Origin: CAXMRP01 sp964196155
GTDB lineage: Bacteria > Pseudomonadota > Alphaproteobacteria > Rhizobiales > Afifellaceae
Reading direction: 5' to 3'
NCBI GenBank assembly: GCA_964196155.1
Contig: CAXMRP010000001.1
Coordinates: 1-5,167 of the forward strand
Length of the DNA: 5,167 nt
Position numbers and translations under genes: made by a program. Numbering within the stretch: position 1 is the first letter of the stretch; every line of letters starts with the position of its first letter. Shown here piece after piece: positions 1 through 5,002 of this stretch. The notes under the pieces are model-generated. The model worked only from the letters and a program-made list of their open reading frames with translations, was not told the DNA's origin and did not search any database.

Positions 1-399
1 CCCGTTGAAGGCCGTCAACTGGGTCTGTCTGCGAGTGATCTGAAGGGCGAGGTGTCGTTGCTCAATGTTTTTGCCTCCTGGTGCACGGAATGTCGCCGCG
101 AGCATCCGCTGTTTATGCGGCTGCAAGCCGCAAACGTCGTCCTGGTCCATGGTCTCAACTACAAGGACAAGCCCGAAGACGCCCGCAATTGGCTGGGCGA
201 ACTTGGTGATCCTTACACCAGAACCGGCGCCGACCTCGACGGCAGGGTCGGCATCGATTTCGGCGTCTACGGCGTTCCCGAAACCTTCGTCGTCGATAAA
301 GCCGGTGTGATTGTCCACAAGCATATCGGCGCCTTGAGCGAGCAGGTGCTGAAAGAGACGATCCTGCCGATTATCGAGAAACTTCGGGCGGCGCCATGA
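1..399 (+). CDS. ccmG: CcmG/DsbE-type thiol:disulfide interchange protein (5' partial)
   Basis: This is a periplasmic, membrane-tethered thioredoxin of System I cytochrome c maturation. In that family it reduces the CXXCH cysteines of apocytochromes so that heme can be attached. The frame is open to the first base, so the start, signal anchor and first strand lie outside the window; 132 residues are visible of a family usually near 180. Visible residues include the active site WCTEC (Cys 28 and 31 of the visible part) followed by REHP, the CcmG-type segment NYKDKPEDARNWL, and the cis-proline loop GVYGVPETF (Pro 93), closely resembling the GVYGAPETF loop of classical CcmG. The stop is TGA at 397-399. 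The downstream ccdA supplies the electrons this protein needs, which supports the call. A general TlpA/ResA-like thioredoxin is the alternative, but the PETF loop and EHP favour CcmG. Confidence 0.9.
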   Translation, partial: PVEGRQLGLSASDLKGEVSLLNVFASWCTECRREHPLFMRLQAANVVLVHGLNYKDKPEDARNWLGELGDPYTRTGADLDGRVGIDFGVYGVPETFVVDKAGVIVHKHIGALSEQVLKETILPIIEKLRAAP

Positions 400-460
400 C
401 AAGCGAGCGCACACCATCCTCGGTCCTGACTGAAGTATCGATCCGTGGGAGGAGTGGAGA

Positions 461-1204
461 ATGCCGGAAATAGCCGGGATCGGGGTTTTGACGGTCTTCC
501 TCGCCGGAGTCGTATCCTTCCTGTCGCCATGCGTGCTGCCTCTGGTGCCCGGATATGTATCCTATGTGGCGGGGCGTTCGCTTGACGAACTCAGGCAGGA
601 GCGGGCGATGCGCCAACGCCTCGCTGTGCTCGGCCTCAGTTTTGCTTTCGTCCTCGGATTCTCCAGCGTATTCGTCAGTCTCGGGGCGAGCGCATCGGCC
701 GTCGGCGGCCTTTTCCTGTCCTATCGCTACGAGGCCAGTTACATCGCCGGCGCCGTCATCATCCTTTTCGGCCTGCATATGATGGGCGTATTGCGGTTCA
801 ACTGGATGAACCGCGATATGCGTTTCTTGCCGCAGATTCCAGGCGGCCGTCCCTTCGGAGCTTTCCTTCTTGGAACCGCATTCGCCTTTGGATGGACACC
901 CTGCATCGGACCCATTCTGGGCGCCATCCTGACGCTCAGCGCATCCACCATGGGCGTGTCCGACGGCGCTCTCTTGCTAACAATCTATTCAATGGGGCTT
1001 GCCGTTCCGTTCCTCCTGGTGGCGGCCTTCACCGACCGATTCATGGGGAATGTCGGGAGCTTCCGCCGGATCGGACGGCCGCTTCAGATCGTTGCCGGCA
1101 GCATCCTGGCACTGGTCGGGGTGCTGATGTTAACCGGTTACCTGTTCTCCTTCGGCACTTGGATGCTGAACACCTTCCCGGTCTTCCAGGAGATACAGCT
1201 TTGA
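461..1204 (+). CDS. ccdA: CcdA cytochrome c biogenesis thiol-reductant membrane protein
   Basis: This is an integral membrane protein of the CcdA/DsbD transmembrane family. It carries reducing equivalents from cytoplasmic thioredoxin to periplasmic thioredoxins such as CcmG. The 247 residues are almost wholly hydrophobic and fit the usual six-helix CcdA. The two redox cysteines sit in the signature segments SPCVLPLVPGYVSY (Cys 24, first helix) and GWTPCIGPILG (Cys 148, fourth helix), which are pseudo-symmetrical halves of the fold. A polar loop around residues 40-52 (DELRQERAMRQR) faces one side of the membrane. The ATG start is backed by a strong ribosome site (GGGAGGAG, 447-454) six bases upstream. 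It follows ccmG after 61 bases and precedes the next gene by 13 bases, so an operon is likely. There is no periplasmic DsbD-type extra domain, which again points to CcdA. Confidence 0.93.
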   Translation: MPEIAGIGVLTVFLAGVVSFLSPCVLPLVPGYVSYVAGRSLDELRQERAMRQRLAVLGLSFAFVLGFSSVFVSLGASASAVGGLFLSYRYEASYIAGAVIILFGLHMMGVLRFNWMNRDMRFLPQIPGGRPFGAFLLGTAFAFGWTPCIGPILGAILTLSASTMGVSDGALLLTIYSMGLAVPFLLVAAFTDRFMGNVGSFRRIGRPLQIVAGSILALVGVLMLTGYLFSFGTWMLNTFPVFQEIQL

Positions 1205-1217
1205 TGGAGTTGATCTC

Positions 1218-2105
1218 ATGAACAAAACTACGCGAAGGCAGCTTTTGGGCGGACTCGCCGCTTTGACGAGCGCCTATGGACTGGGCGTGGCAACGCCGCG
1301 GATCATTTCATATGTCGAGAGATCCCGGATTCGACGTGCGATAGGCGCGGTTCTGCCGCTGCGGCCGATTCCGACCGGCCTCGACATCGGCCGGCCGATC
1401 GCCAGGCTTGTCGAAGCCGGCGTGATAGACCGCGAGAAATTCATGACGGCCCATGCAAAGCGCGGCGCTGTACCGGAATGGGTGCTGCAGGCGCTGGACG
1501 GAAAATCGGTAGAACTGGCCTTCTCGCTTGAGACCGCTCCGTACAATCTAAACCTGTTGTGGCCTCTCGGACTGGCGACAAAAGCCGCGTTCAACGAAGA
1601 CAGCCCGATCAATGGTGGCGATCTGGGAAAATTCGCCAGTACGGGCGGTTGGACCCTTGGACGGGAAAACAGCGGCGCATCCTATTTCAATGCGGTGGAA
1701 ACTCTGAATTTGACGCCAGACCATTCGGTCATGGTCCGCCGCCTTGCCGATAATGTGTTTCGCCCCTGCTGCGGCAATTCGGCCTATTTCCAGGACTGCA
1801 ACCATGGTTCCGCCATGCTGGGGCTAATGGAGCTGGCCGCGGCCGACGGCCGGGACGCGGCGGAGATCCTTGAAATGGCCAAGACCGCCAACGGCTTTTG
1901 GTATCCGCAGCAATATGTGGAGATTGCGCTTTATTTTGACGTCTTGGAGGACATGCCCTGGAAAAGCGTGCCTGCGGAGCGGGTCCTGTCGGCGGAATTT
2001 TCGTCGATCGGCGGACTGCATAAAAACGTCCGCGCGCCGCTTGCGAGCCAGGGCATGCTCACAGGCCAGCCGCGCAGTCTTGGCGGAAGCGGATGTGCGG
2101 TCTGA
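1218..2105 (+). CDS. Exported protein of unknown function with twin-arginine-like leader and RPCC/DCNHG core
   Basis: I do not recognise a characterised family. The 295-residue product begins MNKTTRRQLLGG followed by a hydrophobic stretch to about residue 26, which matches a TAT leader (TRRQLL); no clear Ala-X-Ala cleavage site is seen, so it may stay anchored. The notable core lies at residues 182-201: RPCC (Cys 184, 185), then QDCNHG (Cys 194, His 196) and AMLG. A further segment, NGFWYPQQYVE, lies at about 225-234, and the tail is GGSGCAV with Cys 293. There is no CXXCH heme motif and no thioredoxin CXXC. Four Cys and nearby His could bind a metal or form disulfides, but that is inference. 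The start has GGAG (1206-1209) eight bases upstream, and the gene lies 13 bases after ccdA, so it is probably co-transcribed and linked to redox or metal handling in the periplasm. The protein itself is highly likely to be real; its function is open. Confidence 0.85.
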   Translation: MNKTTRRQLLGGLAALTSAYGLGVATPRIISYVERSRIRRAIGAVLPLRPIPTGLDIGRPIARLVEAGVIDREKFMTAHAKRGAVPEWVLQALDGKSVELAFSLETAPYNLNLLWPLGLATKAAFNEDSPINGGDLGKFASTGGWTLGRENSGASYFNAVETLNLTPDHSVMVRRLADNVFRPCCGNSAYFQDCNHGSAMLGLMELAAADGRDAAEILEMAKTANGFWYPQQYVEIALYFDVLEDMPWKSVPAERVLSAEFSSIGGLHKNVRAPLASQGMLTGQPRSLGGSGCAV

Positions 2106-2246
2106 ATGCCGGTCCGGCGGTCGAAAATGGCCGTTCAGGGCCGTGGCGCGAGAATTCATGAATTGCCGGAAGGGGACCTTGTCCCCAGATCGGCTGACGG
2201 AAGGCGTTTCGGCTGCAACGGGCTGTTACAAGGCGGAGGAAATAAA
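2106..2246 (+). promoter_or_regulatory. 141-base leader before the propeller-cytochrome gene
   Basis: This gap is open in the frame of the next gene, from an ATG at 2106 that abuts the previous stop (TGA-ATG). The 47 residues it would encode are basic and lack signal-peptide character, so I treat it as untranslated. It holds GCCGG-T-CCGGC (2108-2118), a perfect 12-base palindrome AATTCATGAATT (2153-2164), and a 6-bp hairpin GGGGAC-CTT-GTCCCC (2172-2186). None has a T-run that would make a clear terminator. The palindrome could be an operator and the hairpin an mRNA processing or stability element, but each could arise by chance in 5 kb. I see no convincing -35/-10 pair. Confidence 0.3.
2235..2240 (+). 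promoter_or_regulatory. Ribosome binding site deciding the start at 2247
   Basis: GGAGGA lies six bases upstream of ATG 2247. It is the strongest Shine-Dalgarno match near any candidate start of this gene, and the ATG it serves opens directly into a signal peptide. The longer ATG at 2106 has no such site and would bury the signal peptide 47 residues inside the protein. Confidence 0.85.
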
Positions 2247-3470
2247 ATGAAGCATTTTGATTTCCGGACAGCGCTTTCGCTTCTGTTCTTTGCCGTGGCG
2301 CTGACAACGCCGCTTTCCGATCTCCGCGCCCAGACCGCGCCGACCGACGGGATTTCGACCATCAGCAGTCTGTCGCTCGCCTCCCGGCAACCTGTTAGCC
2401 TGTACTTGGCGACCCGTTACGGTCTGTTGCGGGCAGAGCCGAGTGGCATGGCATCGCTGGTGCCCGGACTGGAAGGCGGCTTGACGTCTCTGGCCGCTCA
2501 TCCAAACGATTCGGAGAGGCTATTGGCGAGCGGCTACAGCCGCGACGGCGGCAAGCTGGGGGTGGTGATTTCGACGGATGGCGGCGGGAGTTGGTCGAAA
2601 ATTGCCGAAGGGGCGGATGGACCAGCGGCGTTTTACGCCCTGGATTTCAGCCGCACCGACCCCAACGTCATCTACGGCGTCTTTGATGGATTGCAGGTCA
2701 GCCGGGACGGTGGCAAATCCTGGAAATCCGGCGGAAAATTGCCCGGGGACGTGTTCGACTTGGCGGTCTCCTCTCTGGGCGACGACACCCTTTACGCGGC
2801 CACCAAGGCCGGGCTTTTCCATAGCCGTGATAGCGGCGCCAGTTGGCAACCGGGTCACACGGTCCGCCGCCCGGCGACCATGGTCCATACTGCTCCCGGC
2901 GGCCGGCTTTATGCCTTTATCCTCGGTGTCGGTTTGATCGCGGCCAAAGAACCCGATCTGATCTGGACGACCCTGTTCACAGATGTCTCCGACCGCTTTT
3001 TCCTCCATATGACCGTTGATCCGGTCAATCCGGAGCGGCTGTACGCCAGCGTCGATACGGGCGCGATCCTGACCAGCAGCGACGGCGGCAAATCCTGGAG
3101 CAGTTTTGAGGGCAGCCACACGGCAAGCGCCGAGGCAATTGCCAGGGGCAAACAAGTATACGAAGACACCTGCCAGGCGTGCCACGGCGATGGCGGCGTG
3201 GGAGAAAGCCCTGACGATCCCTTCGCCAAGGACGAATACGGGTTCAAGGCTCCAGCACTCAACGACGACGCCCATGGCTGGCACCACTCGGACGAGAACC
3301 TGATGCAGACCATCCTTGGCGGTTCACCGCGCAATGACCGCATGACCGCATTCAAGGACACATTGTCTGGAAAGGACGTGGAAAGCGTCGTTGCTTACAT
3401 CAAGAGCCTGTGGAATTTCCGAAGCCTGGCCTGCCAGGGCGCCCGCCATATGGCCTGCATGGAGCGTTGA
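2247..3470 (+). CDS. Secreted Asp-box beta-propeller fused to a C-terminal cytochrome c domain
   Basis: The 407-residue product begins with a signal peptide (MKHFDFRTALSLLFFAVALT, cleavage probably near 28-30). Residues about 45-290 form a sialidase/Ycf48-like propeller with four Asp boxes of the form S-x-D-x-G-x-x-W at 109-116, 152-159, 193-200 and 277-284. Blade-start strands such as LYLATRYGLLR, IYGVFDGL, LYAATKAGLF and LYASVDTGA recur before them. The pattern recalls the F510_1955 'glycosylhydrolase' family, in which glycosidase activity should not be assumed. Residues about 296-390 are a class I cytochrome c: heme motif CQACH (309-313), ACHGDGGVG, and a likely distal ligand Met 366 in DRMTAF, followed by the C-terminal helix VESVVAYIKSLW. 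The tail FRSLACQGARHMACMER adds Cys 396 and Cys 404. It would be matured by the Ccm system encoded just upstream and is placed to exchange electrons with the downstream CuA oxidase. The same frame stays open for 48 codons after the stop (see 3471-3617). Confidence 0.9.
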   Translation: MKHFDFRTALSLLFFAVALTTPLSDLRAQTAPTDGISTISSLSLASRQPVSLYLATRYGLLRAEPSGMASLVPGLEGGLTSLAAHPNDSERLLASGYSRDGGKLGVVISTDGGGSWSKIAEGADGPAAFYALDFSRTDPNVIYGVFDGLQVSRDGGKSWKSGGKLPGDVFDLAVSSLGDDTLYAATKAGLFHSRDSGASWQPGHTVRRPATMVHTAPGGRLYAFILGVGLIAAKEPDLIWTTLFTDVSDRFFLHMTVDPVNPERLYASVDTGAILTSSDGGKSWSSFEGSHTASAEAIARGKQVYEDTCQACHGDGGVGESPDDPFAKDEYGFKAPALNDDAHGWHHSDENLMQTILGGSPRNDRMTAFKDTLSGKDVESVVAYIKSLWNFRSLACQGARHMACMER

Positions 3471-3617
3471 AGGTTTGGCAATGCATTCGGCAAATTCGGC
3501 GCGGAAGACGGGCCGCAATGCAAGCTCGTCTGCCCGCAAGCCTGCATCATCCCAAATCCAGACCGGGAGGAAACGCCGGAAGAGCTGCAGGAGAAATGCG
3601 AGGCGCTGCAGGGCTGA
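3471..3617 (+). other. In-frame coding-like extension after the cytochrome stop, Cys-rich, no start codon
   Basis: Immediately after the TGA at 3468-3470 the same frame runs 48 sense codons to a second TGA (3615-3617). The reading includes FGAEDGPQCKLVCPQACI and then PNPDREETPEELQEKCEAL. Composition is balanced and acidic, with four Cys in a CX3CX3C...C arrangement, and looks like natural protein; the other two frames give Arg/Ser-rich shadow sequence. There is no ATG, GTG or TTG in this frame, so it cannot be an ordinary separate gene. It may be the former C-terminus of the cytochrome protein cut off by a nonsense change, a sequencing error, a readthrough product, or a remnant of another gene. 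All three frames happen to be open here, so openness alone is weak evidence. Confidence 0.35.
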
Positions 3618-3655
3618 TCCTGGGATCCAAAGGGGGTGTCCCGGGATGACCTTTG
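3617..3655 (+). terminator. Hairpin region with two mutually exclusive folds, no T-tract
   Basis: ATCCTGGGA (3617-3625) can pair with TCCCGGGAT (3639-3647): nine pairs including one T-G wobble, across a 13-base loop. An alternative stem uses CAAAGG (3628-3633) with CCTTTG (3650-3655) and would disrupt the first. The hairpin begins on the last base of the second in-frame TGA, where an operon-internal terminator or processing site would be expected if the extension is coding. There is no run of T after either stem, so a classical intrinsic terminator is doubtful. Confidence 0.3.
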
Positions 3656-3676
3656 CCCGGAACCGGAATCCGGTCA

Positions 3677-3703
3677 TTGCGAGATCAGAATCGATGATAT
3701 ATT
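3677..3703 (+). promoter_or_regulatory. Weak sigma70-like promoter candidate before the small exported protein gene
   Basis: TTGCGA (3677-3682) and TATATT (3698-3703) are separated by 15 bases, shorter than the preferred 17. They lie about 36 bases upstream of the ATG at 3740, in a locally A/T-richer patch of otherwise GC-rich DNA. The match is modest and the spacing poor, so this is only a candidate for a fresh transcription start after the hairpin at 3617-3655. Confidence 0.2.
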
Positions 3704-3739
3704 CATGAGCCCGCCGATCATCGGGAAACCATACGTCTT

Positions 3740-4132
3740 ATGGGCAGGCTGGCACCGCGGGCCATATTCATTTTCGTCATTGCGCTCGGCATCGCCGTCG
3801 CAGCGCCGCTTCACGCGCTCGCCATGTATCAGCCCTGCGCCCAGATGACCGCCCAAATGACCATGGACGGTCCGGTGACAGCTTCGATGGGACAGGCCGA
3901 TCAAACGATGGCCGGAGGCGGCGATTCAGGTAGCAATTTGACCGAAAGCGGCAACGGCGCCCTCGCGTCGATGGATTGCGCCCAGCACTGTTCCAACCAG
4001 GGGACCGCGGAGTTTGTGTTGAGCTCCGCACGCCATCTGGCGAATGCGCCACATACCAGTGGCGTATCGTCGTTCAAGCCGGTTTTCCCCGAACTCGATC
4101 CCTCCCCGCCCCGACCAGGAACTGCCAGCTAG
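3740..4132 (+). CDS. Small exported Met/Cys-rich protein of unknown function
   Basis: The 130-residue product starts with a clear signal peptide (MGRLAPRAIFIFVIALGIAV then AAPLHALA, cleavage probably after residue 28). The mature part is short and low in complexity, with repeated QMT (AQMTAQMTM, 35-42), further Met at 50, 57 and 78, Cys 33, and the motif DCAQHC (79-84). The C-terminus is Pro-rich (PELDPSPPRPGTAS). Met, Cys and His clusters of this sort occur in small periplasmic proteins of copper-related loci, and the next gene needs copper for CuA, so a copper-handling role is possible; this is inference. I do not recognise the family. The only in-frame ATG at a sensible place is 3740; its ribosome site is weak (GGGAAA about a dozen bases upstream). 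No downstream gene overlaps it, and a hairpin covers its stop codon. Confidence 0.7.
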   Translation: MGRLAPRAIFIFVIALGIAVAAPLHALAMYQPCAQMTAQMTMDGPVTASMGQADQTMAGGGDSGSNLTESGNGALASMDCAQHCSNQGTAEFVLSSARHLANAPHTSGVSSFKPVFPELDPSPPRPGTAS

Positions 4133-4154
4133 CGGCAGAGCGTTCCTCTGCCGC
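4132..4154 (+). terminator. Perfect 9-bp hairpin on the stop codon of the small exported protein gene
   Basis: GCGGCAGAG (4132-4140) pairs perfectly with CTCTGCCGC (4146-4154) around the five-base loop CGTTC. It begins on the last base of the TAG stop, a typical place for a transcript end. What follows (CGGTCCCGGCCGG) is GC-rich with no T-run, so it could be a Rho-associated or mRNA 3'-protecting hairpin rather than a classical intrinsic terminator. Confidence 0.5.
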
Positions 4155-4363
4155 CGGTCCCGGCCGGTTTCAGGAAGCTTCAGCGGGCGCAAACAACTCC
4201 ACTAAGCGCAAAGCACTCCGGAAATCACGGGGCCAGGGGCGAAAGCTTCAGGCAACGCGACGCGCCGCGCTGTCTGACCACCAAATTGGCAGGTGAAATC
4301 GGCTAACGGAATTTCGGTCTGCAAAAATCATGACAGGCAAACTGATCGAATAAGGGGATTGCT
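4155..4363 (+). other. Intergenic region before the oxidase subunit II gene
   Basis: I find no convincing gene or promoter in this gap. It contains a 9-base direct repeat AAGCTTCAG (4175-4183 and 4243-4251). A seven-codon reading frame, MTGKLIE (4330-4353), has a TAA stop that merges into the ribosome site of the next gene. It has no visible ribosome site of its own, so it is more likely chance than a leader peptide. No FNR-type TTGAT-N4-ATCAA box is seen. Confidence 0.4.
4352..4358 (+). promoter_or_regulatory. Ribosome binding site supporting the GTG start at 4364
   Basis: AAGGGGA sits five bases before GTG 4364. The nearby ATG at 4371 is in another frame, and no other in-frame start precedes the first transmembrane helix, so this site fixes GTG as the start of the subunit II gene. 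Confidence 0.75.
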
Positions 4364-5002
4364 GTGGAAAATGCATTGGGGATATCGGGCGGGCAGGCGA
4401 CGCTGATCACGATCACCATCGCCCTGACCATTCTGGGCCTGGCCGGGCTGGCAGCCGCCATGTTCATGGAGCGGCGCTGGCGTGTGAAATACAGCCTGGA
4501 ATTTATGTTCATCGCGGCCCTGCTGGCAATCGTGCTCTATGCAGACTGGAGCAGCAACAGGACCTACACGGCCTATCAAAAGGATCTGAGTACCGGCGAG
4601 GCCGTGTCCGGGGAAATTGTCGAAGACAAGGACAGGGAAACGAAATTCGATCGCGTGTTGACCGTTATCGCATTCCAGTGGGGCTTCGCCTTTATCACCG
4701 CGGACAACGAGATCAGCCGCAACGCCGCAGTCGTCAAACCGGGCGAAAGGGTCTTGTTCAAGGTCGTGAGCAATGACGTGATCCACGGGTTCAACATCCC
4801 GGTGGCAAGTTACACGGCGGAAATCGACCCCGGCGATGTGCGGGAACTGTGGATCCGGGCACCCCAGAAACCCGGGAAATACCTGATTCAATGTGTGAAT
4901 TACTGCGGCGTCGGCCATGCCCAGATGAAGGCCTGGCTGGTTGTGGAAGGCGAAGCGCCGACAGCCGAACTGATTGGCGGGGAGAACAGCAATGGCGCAT
5001 GA
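4364..5002 (+). CDS. Heme-copper oxidase subunit II with CuA site (ba3-like pattern)
   Basis: This is the electron-entry subunit of a terminal heme-copper oxidase: its periplasmic cupredoxin domain binds the dinuclear CuA centre that takes electrons from cytochrome c. The 212-residue product has two membrane helices (about 11-35 and 46-62) and then the cupredoxin domain. CuA ligands are all present: His 141 in NDVIHGF, Cys 177 and Cys 181 in CVNYCGVGH, His 185, and Met 188. The motif C-V-N-Y-C-G-V-G-H resembles the CNQYCGLGH of Thermus ba3 oxidase more than the CSEICG of aa3 enzymes, yet ba3 subunit II has one helix and this has two. QWGFAF replaces the aromatic QWYW segment of aa3 enzymes. 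Translation starts at GTG. The gene overlaps the next by 11 bases, so the two are translationally coupled. CuA subunits also occur in some nitric oxide reductases of this superfamily, so the substrate of the complex is open. Confidence 0.92.
   Translation: MENALGISGGQATLITITIALTILGLAGLAAAMFMERRWRVKYSLEFMFIAALLAIVLYADWSSNRTYTAYQKDLSTGEAVSGEIVEDKDRETKFDRVLTVIAFQWGFAFITADNEISRNAAVVKPGERVLFKVVSNDVIHGFNIPVASYTAEIDPGDVRELWIRAPQKPGKYLIQCVNYCGVGHAQMKAWLVVEGEAPTAELIGGENSNGA

Noticed and set aside
396..473. 25-codon frame starting ATGA at the ccmG stop and overlapping the ccdA start
   Set aside because: The ATGA overlap is suggestive of coupling, but there is no ribosome site and the product (MTSERTPSSVLTEVSIRGRS...) has no feature of a real protein. 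ccdA has its own strong ribosome site.
2106..2246. ATG 2106 as the start of the propeller-cytochrome gene (47 extra residues)
   Set aside because: It would place the signal peptide internally, has no good ribosome site, and the added residues are basic and featureless; ATG 2247 has GGAGGA six bases upstream.
2520..3287. Minus-strand open frame of 255 codons
   Set aside because: Antisense to the propeller-cytochrome gene; no motif, no ribosome site of note, typical shadow of GC-rich coding DNA.
3468..3470. TGA read as selenocysteine
   Set aside because: The residue would fall in MER-x-RFG with no redox partner motif, no convincing downstream SECIS-type hairpin is seen, and a second in-frame TGA follows 48 codons later.
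3636..3848. 70-codon + frame with ATG 3705 overlapping the small exported protein gene
   Set aside because: From 3740 on it is Ser/Arg/Pro-rich shadow sequence, whereas the other frame gives a clear signal peptide and Cys/Met motifs.
4175..4251. AAGCTTCAG direct repeat as a mobile-element or regulator site
   Set aside because: Only nine bases, two copies, with no flanking inverted repeats or target duplication; compatible with chance.
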